DNA of 47,708 nucleotides from Trichomonas tenax. Taxonomy: Eukaryota > Parabasalia > Trichomonadida > Trichomonadidae. The notes under the pieces are model-generated. The model saw only the letters and a program-made list of their open reading frames with translations, had not been told where the DNA came from and made no database searches. The stretch spans positions 1-47,708 of the forward strand of contig JALKBU010000331.1 of the NCBI GenBank assembly GCA_023091735.1, in the 5' to 3' direction. Both the position numbers and the translations under genes were made by a program. Position 1 is the first letter of the stretch, and each line of letters starts with the position of its first letter. Of the stretch, positions 9,926-19,577 are shown one piece after another.

Positions 9926-10035
9926 ACGACGCAGATGAGGCAAACAAGGAGAAAGAACCTGAGCCGAAGAAGGAAGAAGAAAGTGAGGGCTCGAGTTCTT
10001 CCTCTTCATCGTCATCATATAGCTCCAAAAAGTAA
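9926..10035 (+). other. Out-of-frame continuation of the Piezo C-terminus
   Basis: Shifting to the -1 frame at the GGGG run (9901-9904) bypasses the TAA at 9923-9925. It adds about 44 codons, beginning GAVSFVDINDADE and continuing with KEPEPKKEEE and a serine run, to a TAA at 10033-10035. The composition matches the acidic, Lys/Pro-rich tail just upstream. The in-frame ending GLCHSWT does not. Likely explanations are loss of one G (mutation or sequencing error) or slippage on GGG. Confidence 0.65.
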
Positions 10036-10076
10036 TATTTTAATTGAATAATTCTTTGTTTGCAATTCATTTCATG

Positions 10077-10140
10077 ATATATATATATATATTGAACTTC
10101 TCACCATTAAAAATGTGTTTTTTTTTTTTAAAAAAAAAAA
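10077..10140. repeat. (AT)n tract and T12-A11 palindrome between convergent genes
   Basis: An AT dinucleotide run (10077-10092) is followed by 12 T then 11 A (10118-10140), which can pair with itself. It lies between the 3' ends of the Piezo gene and the minus-strand karyopherin gene. It could serve 3'-end formation on both strands; this is inferred from position only. Confidence 0.6.
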
Positions 10141-10193
10141 TATTTCATTGAATACAAAAAATATCTATTTTATAAATAACATAATTCGCTGAT

Positions 10194-13100
10194 TTAATAG
10201 AAAACAGCGAAGAATGGGATATCAGCAAGTGTCGTTGGGTACTGCTTCATGACGCCATTGAATATCTGAGCACGCGAGCTTATATCTGTATTTCCTTCTT
10301 TGCTCAACAAAGCGTTGATTGCATTTAAAATATTAGACTGGAAAATTGGTTCATAAACAGAAACTAAGTTTTGGAAGGCTTCACTTGTGAATTGAGGATC
10401 AATTTCGTTCATCATTATGATGAAATCAACACTGCTGAATGTGAATGTGTCGTTTGTTGTGATGATTGCACTCAAGACGTAAGTGAGGTGGCGACGGAAT
10501 AAAGGAAGAATCTGTCCTTGTCCTGAGCTTGTTACAGAGATTAACAATGTTTTGACGATGCTCCATGTGAGCTGCCATGTGTCTTTGTTAACATCGTTTA
10601 AACTTGCTGCGGTTAGATCCATAACGTTCTTAAGGCGCTCTTCATCCGGCAAAAGTTCATCTGCAAAGTTTGTGCTGATAGACAAACATGACTTAAGAAC
10701 GTGAACTAAATTATCAGATGCCTTCAATATTGGATATTCGAGAAGCAAAATATTGTCAAGGAAGATTGATGTGAGTTCGTCAACACATCCATCTCCGTAG
10801 TGCTTCATCAGGCCGAAGTTAGCGATGTTGGAAGTGAGCGCAACGTGGACAAGTTTAATCAAAATCTCCATGTGACGAGAACGAATTTCGTTTGGAGCAT
10901 CACTTCCAATGTTCTTCAAGACGGCAGTAGAGATCATTGAAGCAGCGCGGAACAGCATGATTCCAGTTCCTGTTGACTCGAAGGATGATGCGTTCTTATA
11001 TATCTCCGTCCAGAAGGCAACAATAATCTGAACGAGCAATGGATCATTCGATGCACAATTAATGAGCTCAACGGTCTCCTCAACGTAGTTATCTGTGATC
11101 CAATAAATGAAGCGGTCAACAAACTTGGACTGACGGCTCTTGTCAACGCAGAATCCAATGATTGCTCCACGAAGATCTGAGTAAATGTTGAGAACTGCAA
11201 GAGCACTCGGAGCTTTAACGATTTCTTTAAATTCATTATCAAAGTTGTTCAAAAACTGTAAGAAATCATGCCAATTCGTAATAAGACGTGCATAGAGCTC
11301 GTGGAGCTTTGTTCTAAGATATGAATGCTGAGTTGGATCTGTAATGTTTTCGAATTCGATATTAATTTCACGCGAATAAATCTGCTGAACGAATGTGTTT
11401 GCGCTGAAGAGTTTCATTGCCTGTTTGCGCGTGAAGTGATCATAAACAAGGCCCAATATCTGTTCCAAAAGTGGATAAGCACCATCTGTTTCGCTGAACA
11501 AAGAAAGATCATAAAACATGCGGTCGAAGAGGATCATAACGATTTGGACGTATTTCTCTTCAGCATCTGATTTGTTGTCTGAGAAGTTCTTTGTGAGGAT
11601 CACATTGCAGAACGTGACAAGCGATTGCTCGAGTTGAATGGCTGGATTACCAATGGAAGTTGCATATTCTGCAATTGCACCATTTGTTGAACCAACAAAT
11701 TCGCTTATTTTTTGAAGTACAAAATCTTCTATTTCACCAAAATTGATGTGCGTTGTATCACGTGTTAAAATCTTGATTCCATCGTAACGAGCTGAGAATA
11801 ACAAGATCAAGAAACGAACTTCAATAAGTGTTTGAGCTGTGCAGTTTGATGATGTGGCTTCAGAAACTTTGGAATTCCATAATTCAAACAAAAATCTTGA
11901 GAATTCTGTGTGGCAGAGCTTTGTGACTTCCCAAATGTTCTTGAAGTCATCTTCATTGAAGGCGCTTGTAACTCTATCAAGAGTTTCTTCCAGATCGATG
12001 GAATTCTCGATCTGAACGAAAGCTGAAACAATAATATTCTTGAGGACCTCAAATATCATTTGTGAAACAGCTGCAAGAACATCTGATGTGATGTTAAACT
12101 CAGAGATATAATACCAAATCTTGATTGCGTAAGAAATGTGGGAAATCCTTGATTGGAAGATTTGCATCGTGAACTGTGCACAAAAGTTAATAAATTCTTC
12201 CCAAGCAGCATCAAGAACAATCTTCTCATCCAGCAACTGATGGCAAACATGCGCAAGCGTGCAGCATGCAGTTTGTGCCCAGTTATCGTCAATTGGAATC
12301 GCCATCATTGTATCTTTAATTTGGCTTGAAGCTGAAGTGAGAAACTCGATTATGCTGCTTTGTGATGACCACATTGTGTTTGCTGCGCGAAGATAATAAT
12401 CGAGAACATTGAAGCACTCAGTGACAATGCTCGGGACTTTCGTGGAGATTTGCGAAAGGATGATATTCAAGAAAGAAAGGTCAGAATAGAAAACTTGGAA
12501 CTCGTTTGGATAAGTGATAAATTGGAATTTGTCCTTGTTTGCGCTCGACTCTGCGACGACTCTTAAGCCACTTGATATGATCCTAAGCGCTGCCTCATTG
12601 ATCTTCGTGTCATCGCCGATAGATTCAAGCGCTTTAGTTATGAAATTGCCGAGAATGTTCTTGATGAAAAGCTTCAAGTTGCTTATCTCCGTCAATATAT
12701 CGATGTACCTGAACTTCTGTGACATAACATTAACGAAGGCGTCGATGACTTTCAGCGAAGCGAATAGCCCGGCGGGGCTCATGTTGTAAAGTGTCACAAG
12801 ATTCTCCATGAAGCAGTCAGGAGTTTGCCCTTTCTCTAGAAGTTGGCGCATGCATATTGCAGCGGCCTCAGACGCCTGCTGTAGGATCGGGAGTTGATTT
12901 GAAAGCGTGTCGCAGTTGTTGTTTAAGACTACAAAGATGAATCCGAGATGGTCTAATAATTGTTTCGGGCTGAGAAGGCAGCCACGGCGCTCAATGATCT
13001 GCCGCATCGCCATGAATGCGAAGAACCGCCTGTGGTTGACAGAGGGCTGAAGCTGAACAAGTTGATACGTCACAGGGAGGAAATCGATCCTGCTGGCGTA

Positions 13101-13199
13101 TCTGTCGAGCCTCTTCCACTCCTCCGCTTTGTTGTCGCCGCCCTGAGTGTAGTGGCCGTCGATCAGCTGAATGAGTTCGTTGAATTGTTCCTCATTCAT
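10194..13199 (-). CDS. Karyopherin/exportin-like HEAT-repeat protein
   Basis: A 1001-residue protein made almost wholly of amphipathic helices, with no membrane segments and no enzyme motifs. The N-terminal 130 residues (YQLVQLQPSVNHRRFFAFMA, then RQIIERR) resemble the importin-beta N-terminal repeats that bind Ran. The length of about 1000 residues and helical repeats throughout fit the exportin/importin superfamily, which carries cargo through nuclear pores under Ran control. I cannot assign a specific member (exportin-7, exportin-4 or transportin-like are all possible). It is convergent with the Piezo gene. The ATG at 13199 gives MNEEQF. Confidence 0.55.
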   Translation of the reverse strand: MNEEQFNELIQLIDGHYTQGGDNKAEEWKRLDRYASRIDFLPVTYQLVQLQPSVNHRRFFAFMAMRQIIERRGCLLSPKQLLDHLGFIFVVLNNNCDTLSNQLPILQQASEAAAICMRQLLEKGQTPDCFMENLVTLYNMSPAGLFASLKVIDAFVNVMSQKFRYIDILTEISNLKLFIKNILGNFITKALESIGDDTKINEAALRIISSGLRVVAESSANKDKFQFITYPNEFQVFYSDLSFLNIILSQISTKVPSIVTECFNVLDYYLRAANTMWSSQSSIIEFLTSASSQIKDTMMAIPIDDNWAQTACCTLAHVCHQLLDEKIVLDAAWEEFINFCAQFTMQIFQSRISHISYAIKIWYYISEFNITSDVLAAVSQMIFEVLKNIIVSAFVQIENSIDLEETLDRVTSAFNEDDFKNIWEVTKLCHTEFSRFLFELWNSKVSEATSSNCTAQTLIEVRFLILLFSARYDGIKILTRDTTHINFGEIEDFVLQKISEFVGSTNGAIAEYATSIGNPAIQLEQSLVTFCNVILTKNFSDNKSDAEEKYVQIVMILFDRMFYDLSLFSETDGAYPLLEQILGLVYDHFTRKQAMKLFSANTFVQQIYSREINIEFENITDPTQHSYLRTKLHELYARLITNWHDFLQFLNNFDNEFKEIVKAPSALAVLNIYSDLRGAIIGFCVDKSRQSKFVDRFIYWITDNYVEETVELINCASNDPLLVQIIVAFWTEIYKNASSFESTGTGIMLFRAASMISTAVLKNIGSDAPNEIRSRHMEILIKLVHVALTSNIANFGLMKHYGDGCVDELTSIFLDNILLLEYPILKASDNLVHVLKSCLSISTNFADELLPDEERLKNVMDLTAASLNDVNKDTWQLTWSIVKTLLISVTSSGQGQILPLFRRHLTYVLSAIITTNDTFTFSSVDFIIMMNEIDPQFTSEAFQNLVSVYEPIFQSNILNAINALLSKEGNTDISSRAQIFNGVMKQYPTTLADIPFFAVFY

Positions 13200-13761
13200 C
13201 TAAAATCCTAAAATTTTGTCATGTAAAGTGCATTTTTGACTCAAGTCAGATTTCAGTCATATCATGATATTTATTAAAGCTGTTGCTTCATTTACAGGCA
13301 AATCAATTTGTATATACCAGAGTTTCTATGGCTTGAGTTTGGATTCCCAATAACCAATAACCGCCGAGATAAAGAGTTGAAACACTTCTACAATGCAATC
13401 TATTTTTGTGCACTTTGTAGATCGTATTTGATGCTGTAATAACCTTTTCTTAAAAACCCTTCTAAAGTGCCTCCAATATAGAATGACACGAAAGTGTTCA
13501 ACAAAACTTAAGATTTTTTCCCCTAAAGTTTTCATTGCAATTGAAGGGGAAAAAGTGGAAAGTTAGGGGTTGACTTTGTGTCATTGTTTCGTGTAGGGCT
13601 TTACGCGATTTTGCTAAATACATTTTGTGTTTTTTATACGTTGTTTCGCCTCGTAATTCCTTAGCAGGGAAACCTTGATGAATGAGCAAGCAATAGAGGA
13701 AGAGATAAATTTAGGGCACTTATATAGCTTTTTGCTACACATCTATTGCTACATTCGCTAT
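13200..13761. other. Intergenic, no clear gene
   Basis: Two short minus-strand open frames here have no recognisable product. An inverted repeat of ten bases (tttttcccct and aggggaaaaa) lies near 13510-13555. The flanks aatgacac and gtgtcatt lie near 13483 and 13575 and may extend it as a larger imperfect palindrome. Confidence 0.4.
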
Positions 13762-13860
13762 TTGATTATAATGATGATAATTTGTGAATGATTGATCCAA
13801 TATCATAACGATGATAAAATGTGAACAATTTCGATATATCACAATAGTTATCAAATGTTA
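13762..13860. repeat. 37-bp dispersed repeat, locus A
   Basis: Degenerate units of the type attgatccaatatcataacg followed by atgataaaatgtgaa, spaced about 30-36 bp. They match the arrays at 34172, 35048, 45550 and 45785 and are in the same orientation as the last two. This is the most diverged locus, and no ankyrin-coding fragment is evident next to it. Confidence 0.6.
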
Positions 13861-13934
13861 GTGACTGAATGATAATAATTGAACGTGTTAGAAAGACTCT
13901 AATGCAACAGCATGATAAAATTGGAGATTTATAT

Positions 13935-14088
13935 AGTCAGGGAAAAGGGACAAACGCCTCCTTAAAAGCAGAATTAAGCCTCCAAACCATACCTACGATT
14001 TGTGCACATCCTTCTAAAACTTTAATGAAATAAAGTTTAAGATTAAATTCTCAAGTGACGGCGGAGTTTGCCCCTTTATCCCGCGACT
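13935..14088. mobile_element. MITE-like element with imperfect terminal inverted repeats
   Basis: The left end AGTCAGGGAAAAGGGACAAA (13935-13954) and the reverse complement of the right end (AGTCGCGGGATAAAGGGGCA, from 14088 back) align over roughly 28 bp with several mismatches. The 154-bp interior has no open frame. Both ends start AGTC. No clear target-site duplication is seen, so the family is unassigned. Confidence 0.45.
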
Positions 14089-14297
14089 TTACTCTTTTTC
14101 ATGACTGAAATTTTCAGGTCAAATATTTACACATCAGAAATATGATTACATGTCAGATTTGTACTGTCGTTCAGAATCGAACTAAAACACTATGATGAGA
14201 ACGACAGTTCAAGTCTTCACAAAACTTTGTATAAAAAATAATCAAATTTTTCTATAAAGCGATTCAAACTTCTCAAAAAATTTAACGTTTTTCAAAA

Positions 14298-15701
14298 ATG
14301 AGCAAATCGACGACAAATCTTTCAACAGCGAAGAACAATCCGCGCACGGCTCGAATCAAGGCCGGAAATGGCGCGAAGAAGGATTCTGCCGCTGTTCCGA
14401 CTCTTAACTTAAATTTTCAAGCAAATGTCGCAAAAGACATAAAATCAGCGCGAGCGCCGAGAATGAAGACCTCCCTGACGGGCCACTCAATGAATCCACG
14501 CTTCAAAGGCAGCGAATCGAAACTCGGTAAATCTGAACAGCAAAAAATGGATCCGATCGTTAAAAACGCGCCTATTACGGCCGCGCAAGCAAAGAAGCTC
14601 TACAAGAACATGCTGACCTCATATGAAATGAAGGAAATCGATCGTTTCGAAGAGATTTACTATATCGGGCAATATTCGAAGAAGATACAGCCTAAAAACA
14701 CGCCTACAAACAATTATGGATATGATGATTCTACACATCACCTCAAAATTGTTATCGGTGATCACTTCGCTTACAGATTCGAAATCAAATCAATTTTCGG
14801 CAAAGGAGCCTTCGGCGAGGTTATCTGCTGCCTCGATCATAAAACACATCAAAATGTTGCTCTGAAAGCCATCGTTAACACACAGCAAATGCAGCAACAA
14901 GGAAGAATCGAAATTGCGATTCTTCAGCATTTAAACGGCTTAGATCCGAACCACAAAAGCGGCGTTGTCCAAAATATGGACTCTTTCATATTCAGAGATC
15001 ATGTTTGCGCGACATTCGAAGTCTTAGGAAAGAATTTATACGAATACAGCAGATCGATTAGATTTAATTCATTTTCCGCTCGCCAGATCAAATTGGTTGC
15101 AAAGAGAATCCTCCAAGGCCTCGAGTTCTGTCATTCACACGGTGTTGTACATTGTGATTTGAAGCCAGAAAACGTCGCTTTCATTCCTGGATCGACAATC
15201 AATTGCAGGATTCTCGACTTCGGAAGTGGATGTTTCAATGGCAGTGCGCGCTTCGAATACATCCAGAGCAGGTTCTACAGAGCTCCAGAAGTCGTTCTTG
15301 GGATTCCGTATGGTCCGTCAATGGATATGTGGAGTTTCGCATGCATCATTGTCGAGATGCTCACAGGCAGACCGATGTTCCCAGCGGAGAACGAAGCAGA
15401 GCTCATCGAGATGCAGATGGAGGTGTTTGGAATTCCACCAGAAGACATCATTAAGAGAGCATCTCGTTCTCATCACTACTTTGATGAAAACATGAAACCA
15501 ATCCACAATAACACAAAGAAGAAGAAACGTGTTCCAAAGTCTGTTCCATTCAGAAGCATGCTGAGACTTGCAGATCCTGAGCTTGTCGACTTACTGGAGA
15601 AGTGTTTGACATGGGATCCATCGATAAGAATGAGTGCCACTGAAGCGCTTCAGCATCACTACTTCACTGCAAAGAAGAACTTCAGTGTTCCTAAAGGTTG
15701 A
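14298..15701 (+). CDS. DYRK-family dual-specificity kinase, class 2-like
   Basis: 467 residues. The first 90 are basic, Ser/Thr-rich and probably disordered. LYKNMLTSYEMKEI and EEIYYIG (about 101-123) match the region before the DYRK-homology box, and NNYGYDDSTHH with DHFAYRFEI (138-163) is the box itself; this layout is typical of DYRK2/4 kinases. Catalytic parts: GKGAFGEV (168-175), VALK (Lys190), HCDLKPEN (285-292, catalytic Asp286), DFGSGCF (307-313), YIQSRFYRAPEV (321-332) and DMWSFACI. DYRKs autophosphorylate the second Tyr of a YxY loop on themselves, then act as Ser/Thr kinases in cell-cycle and stress control. Here the loop reads FEY: the essential Tyr321 is kept and the first is Phe. 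The frame is complete and looks active. Confidence 0.92.
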   Translation: MSKSTTNLSTAKNNPRTARIKAGNGAKKDSAAVPTLNLNFQANVAKDIKSARAPRMKTSLTGHSMNPRFKGSESKLGKSEQQKMDPIVKNAPITAAQAKKLYKNMLTSYEMKEIDRFEEIYYIGQYSKKIQPKNTPTNNYGYDDSTHHLKIVIGDHFAYRFEIKSIFGKGAFGEVICCLDHKTHQNVALKAIVNTQQMQQQGRIEIAILQHLNGLDPNHKSGVVQNMDSFIFRDHVCATFEVLGKNLYEYSRSIRFNSFSARQIKLVAKRILQGLEFCHSHGVVHCDLKPENVAFIPGSTINCRILDFGSGCFNGSARFEYIQSRFYRAPEVVLGIPYGPSMDMWSFACIIVEMLTGRPMFPAENEAELIEMQMEVFGIPPEDIIKRASRSHHYFDENMKPIHNNTKKKKRVPKSVPFRSMLRLADPELVDLLEKCLTWDPSIRMSATEALQHHYFTAKKNFSVPKG

Positions 15702-15731
15702 AGTCGTTCAAGAATCATCAGCATTCGTTAA

Positions 15732-16046
15732 TTCCTCATAATATTGTGTTTTTGTTTTGTGAGTGGATTAACTGGGCGTGATGTGATTGCAGAAAATTCA
15801 ACAGAAGATAATATTATTCATACAGGTCAACCTATTCACTACTCAGGATTGTTTTTTACTGATGCTATAACATCAAGTGGCAAGCAAATGATGATAATGC
15901 CAGATTTGAAAACTATAAAAGTTGGCTATGAAGGAAACGGTTATGCAATAATCACAATTTTAAAAATATATTCGATTTGTTCATGCCCCAATCGCATATA
16001 CATGCATATATCCCTTATTTCACCAATGATTATATTGTTCATATAA
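15732..16046 (+). pseudogene. Truncated C-terminal tail of a glycine-rich trichomonad surface protein
   Basis: The open frame runs from after a TAA at 15729 to a stop at 16044-16046, with no early ATG. The part SGLTGRDVIAENST, HTGQPIHYSGLFFTD and GYEGNGYAIITI matches my recollection of the end of the large glycine-rich (ALK-like Gly_rich) family of trichomonads, where the order is SGL..., FTD..., then GxxGNGYAxI. The upstream glycine-rich domains are missing and the kinase gene ends only 30 bases before, so this is a remnant rather than a gene. The last 25 codons are hydrophobic and probably read-through into spacer. Confidence 0.5.
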
Positions 16047-16274
16047 TAAAAAACTGGTCGTTATTAGATTGAAAAACTAATTATTTTCAATTCAAAATTA
16101 ACATTTTTTAAATGAATGAGAGAATGCCGGTTTTATTGCATTTTTTGTGCCAACAAAATCCAAAAAAAGCTACATTTTATAGAAATAAAAAGATAGAATT
16201 ATTTAAAAAGAAACAAGTAAAGGAGATTTAAAACTTTCATCGTTTTGATTCGGAATAGCTTTGCAATCCTTCTT

Positions 16275-16778
16275 TTAAAGGATGACATCAATCATGAATG
16301 GGATGTCGATCTGTCTGAATGGAGATTTGATCCAGTCGCATTTGTAGCTTCTGCGATTTTCTGATAAATGCGTGAGCATTCTGATTGCGTAAATCTCATT
16401 CATGTTTTTGCTGTCCATCAATAAATCATTGCATGATTTGAGGTCAACAGAAAGATACCTTGTGAATGTTTTCAGAGATGCAATATTTTCATATCTCAGA
16501 CCTTTCTTTTGATGAATTTCAACAGTGAAACTCATTGTTTCTGGATTTCTAACTTTCATATAATAACTTCTTGAAATTCTTGCAATGTTATTGAGTTTGA
16601 ACTTCAAGGTCCTAGCAACACCGTTATCATCATTGGTTACCTTCAGTATCTTCTTGGGCTTCTGTGGCTTATTTTGCTTCTTAATCTTTTGATCAATCTT
16701 CTTAGTGATGATTGACTTCTTTTGCTGGTCCATATTGAACAACGCTATGACTGTGATGTGGAAGTACACGACGCTCAT
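16275..16778 (-). CDS. Small basic protein, unknown function
   Basis: 167 residues from the ATG at 16778, chosen because a TCATT initiator lies 10 bases upstream. An in-frame upstream codon at 16817 would extend it, and a third start at 16733 (MDQQKKS) is also possible. Residues 20-45 are strongly basic (KKIDQKIKKQ, KPQKPKKILK) and could be a nuclear-localisation signal. The rest looks folded, with mixed helix and strand (SRSYYMKVRNPETMSFTVEI, then DWIKSPFRQIDIPFMID). I recognise no family. Codon use is ordinary for the window and the frame is undisturbed, so it is probably a real gene. Confidence 0.6.
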   Translation of the reverse strand: MSVVYFHITVIALFNMDQQKKSIITKKIDQKIKKQNKPQKPKKILKVTNDDNGVARTLKFKLNNIARISRSYYMKVRNPETMSFTVEIHQKKGLRYENIASLKTFTRYLSVDLKSCNDLLMDSKNMNEIYAIRMLTHLSENRRSYKCDWIKSPFRQIDIPFMIDVIL

Positions 16779-16785
16779 TGATGAA

Positions 16786-16790
16786 AATGA
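16786..16790 (-). promoter_or_regulatory. Initiator (TCATT) of the small basic protein gene
   Basis: On the minus strand the sequence reads TCATT, with the A ten bases before the ATG at 16778. It fits the trichomonad initiator TCA(C/T)(T/A), bound by IBP39 in T. vaginalis, and supports the second of three possible starts. Confidence 0.5.
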
Positions 16791-18159
16791 TTTTTTAAGT
16801 TCACAAATTAAATCCAAATTTTTCTTTAATCCCTTTTCAAATCTCGGACTTTTAAAATATTAATATGCACAAAAATATGACTATTTGCATCATCAAATCA
16901 TAAAGCGCGTTAAAAATTTAACTCGATCGTAATCTTGATAAATATCATTTTATGACAACACTGATACAGTCAACGTGCTTTACTCAATTAATTAGACTCT
17001 TTCATATAGATGTTTTTATTAAACCATGGTTCTCGTGATTTCAAATCTCAATTTGAAACATGCTTTATTGATTTACCAAAATAAACATTAAAGTGAATAT
17101 ATTACATTAAATTGCATGATATTTGACATCATTTTATAGCATAAAATTCCGATAATTTGCAAAATTCTATATAATTTTTTATCTATATCATTAATATTCC
17201 AAAACATGTATTGCATATCATGCAAAAAGATGATTTTGAGTATATTTTAATGCGCTCTTATTGTTTTTCGAGTATTTCTAAACAACAATCACAAATCAAA
17301 AAAAAAATTGTTAAATAGGAATGCATATAAACATCATTAAATTTCTAATATAGGAGGATCATAATTTATTTTCAATCATCCCTTGTTTTCGAAACGAGAA
17401 ATTTTCCACTGAGGAATGATAAAGATTTAAGATTGACCAATATAATGTTAAAATGATTAACAAATTAATATAATATTAAATATTGTCAAAGAAGTATTAG
17501 TAGATACATGTGGCAATATCTACATAATACTAATCAAGAGCTTGAACACAGACTCAATGTTATAATGAATAGTTTGCGCAAACTATGTCTACCACTTGTT
17601 TTAGTTATTTTTTCCAAATATAAAAACATCTTATACAGCAATTTGATGTGAATCTAAACGATATATTAATCAGATCCATGAATGATAAATCCAACATCAA
17701 TATGACAAAACATTGATTGTAATAGGTTTCTGTTTGCATGATAATAGAACCAGAAATGTTAAGATTAAGGTGATGCCGAATAAATGATAAAGATAGAGTT
17801 CAATTATATTCAAACATCAAATTGCTAATTCATAACCACTTCTTGCACAGTTTCAGTGGATTTTCAAAGATACATCAAATATACTTAATCTATGGATAGT
17901 TATTCTTTCATTTAACATATCAAAAAGTCAATTTATTGGGTCATATTAATTAATTTGATTAATAGTATAATAATGTAAAACTGGGAAGGATAATAATTCA
18001 AAAATTGAAACAAACGTTCTGTCGGTTATGTTCTCAATAATTTCGTCACGTTTTTACATTCTTATTCTCTTATTCATATTCACAATGGCAATGTCAACGA
18101 CAGAATTTTGCGATTTTGGGGAGATTTATTTGAATACTCAAAAGTCTTTCTCAAAATCG
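16791..18159. other. AT-rich spacer, no gene seen
   Basis: Bases are strongly A/T with no open frame of note on either strand. Many short runs of tcaaat/aatcat are present but no ordered array. Confidence 0.55.
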
Positions 18160-18580
18160 TTAATTTGATTCCTTGAATTTTTCAAACGGCTTTCCATCAA
18201 GATCAAATTCAATGTTGTCACAATTTATTTCTAGCAACTCATTGAATTGGAAACTCTTATTTATGCATATTATGATACAGCATTTTTAAATAAAATTAAT
18301 GTTTGTCAAAAACGCTTTGTAAACAAATGGCTCGATTCATAAAGGCGTTCTTTTCGCTGTAAAAACTCCAACCTTTTCACTAGCTTGATCTATAAAGCAA
18401 TTAATTCTACACCTTCTATTCTACCAGAAACATGAAAAGCTTTATTTATTCGAAAAAAATTTCGTCGAAAGTTTTCATACGTTCATTCTTTCGAGTTTGG
18501 AACTCATTCCTATCGGCAGGAATGTCTCGGCCTTTTACTCCATTTGAAATTAGCTTCTTAAGTAATTTATCAATAATGCA
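18160..18580 (-). pseudogene. Decayed minus-strand coding remnant, family unknown
   Basis: Reading the minus strand from about 18580 gives protein-like stretches in different frames. The first contains LLKKLISNGVKGRDIPADR, then RKNERMKTFDEIFFE, and ends at 18446. A middle piece contains RIEGVELIAL. A last piece contains FNELLEINCDN, then DLDGKPFEKFKESN, and stops at 18160-18162. Stops and frame changes separate them. The composition differs from the surrounding AT-rich spacer, suggesting a dead gene. I do not recognise the family. Confidence 0.4.
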
Positions 18581-19565
18581 AAATTGTACAAATTGAAGAA
18601 TATCATTCTAACATGTTAATTTAACAATTTTATTTCTAAAAAATTGAAATATTTATTTTCTGTAAACTATAGAATTGTATGAAAAGTTTCCCTTAATCCA
18701 GTTTGAAAAATTCAATGGATCACAATTTGAAATTTAATTTTTTAATCGCAAATAACATTGATAATCCTATTTTAGATGAAATTAAAACAATTAACGATTG
18801 CTTAACAAATAATTAATTATTGTTGTCACTGTCACATTTTGTCTGTCACGTTTGTATGGCTAATTTCAATTCAATTCTTATTACACAGCACTTGGTAGTT
18901 ATATTTTAAACATCAAATTTCTGACAAAATGCTATATTTATCATTCTTAACGTGTCATAATTTAAATTTAAGTCTCATAATTTACTTTTTCTAAAAATAT
19001 TTCATTAGACACATTACATGACAGATCTTTTCATCTTTGTAAATATCTCATTATAAAGCATTATTCAACATATTATTATTATACATCAATATAACAACAT
19101 CTTGTAGAGTCATTGGATACGATGATCATATATTCTAAAAATATTGGAAAATTCTCATCTCGGTCCACAGCTGCGTTTAACCTTAGATGTGAAACATTTT
19201 GATTCTCTAGGGTCTAGGTAGTATATACTATGAGTTTGAAGCAAATTTCTTAGGCGCTTCGAAGTTTAACATCTTTTGTTAAACTTTTTTCATGATAATC
19301 AGCTTTAATTTATATCACTTAATCCCCTTCTTTGGTTATTCCGATTTATATATTCCATATCTTCTATTAAATTATCATTCAGAATATTGATGGTGATTGT
19401 AGATCATTTATTTCTTTTGTTATAATGCACCAATTAAATTTTTAACTGCAGAGAACCCACTGCTAACATCTTCAGATGTGTGCCTATTGATATTAATATC
19501 AAAAACAATTTGACGATATCTTGATCATAAATCTTGGAAAAAAAATATGGCATAAAAATTTACTA
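18581..19565. other. AT-rich spacer, no gene seen
   Basis: No open frame or recognisable remnant. It contains several short TCATT/TCATA motifs, which are frequent by chance at this base composition. Confidence 0.5.
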
Positions 19566-19570
19566 TCATT
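19566..19570 (+). promoter_or_regulatory. Initiator (TCATT) of the ankyrin gene
   Basis: TCATT lies 10 bases (A to A) before the ATG at 19578, the usual trichomonad spacing. It supports this ATG over the longer open frame, which starts upstream without an ATG. Confidence 0.55.
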
Positions 19571-19577
19571 GTTTTCA

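Noticed and set aside
9377..10018. 213-codon minus-strand frame over the Piezo 3' end
   Set aside because: It is Leu/Phe-rich low-complexity translation of the acidic, Lys/Pro tail on the other strand; no domain.
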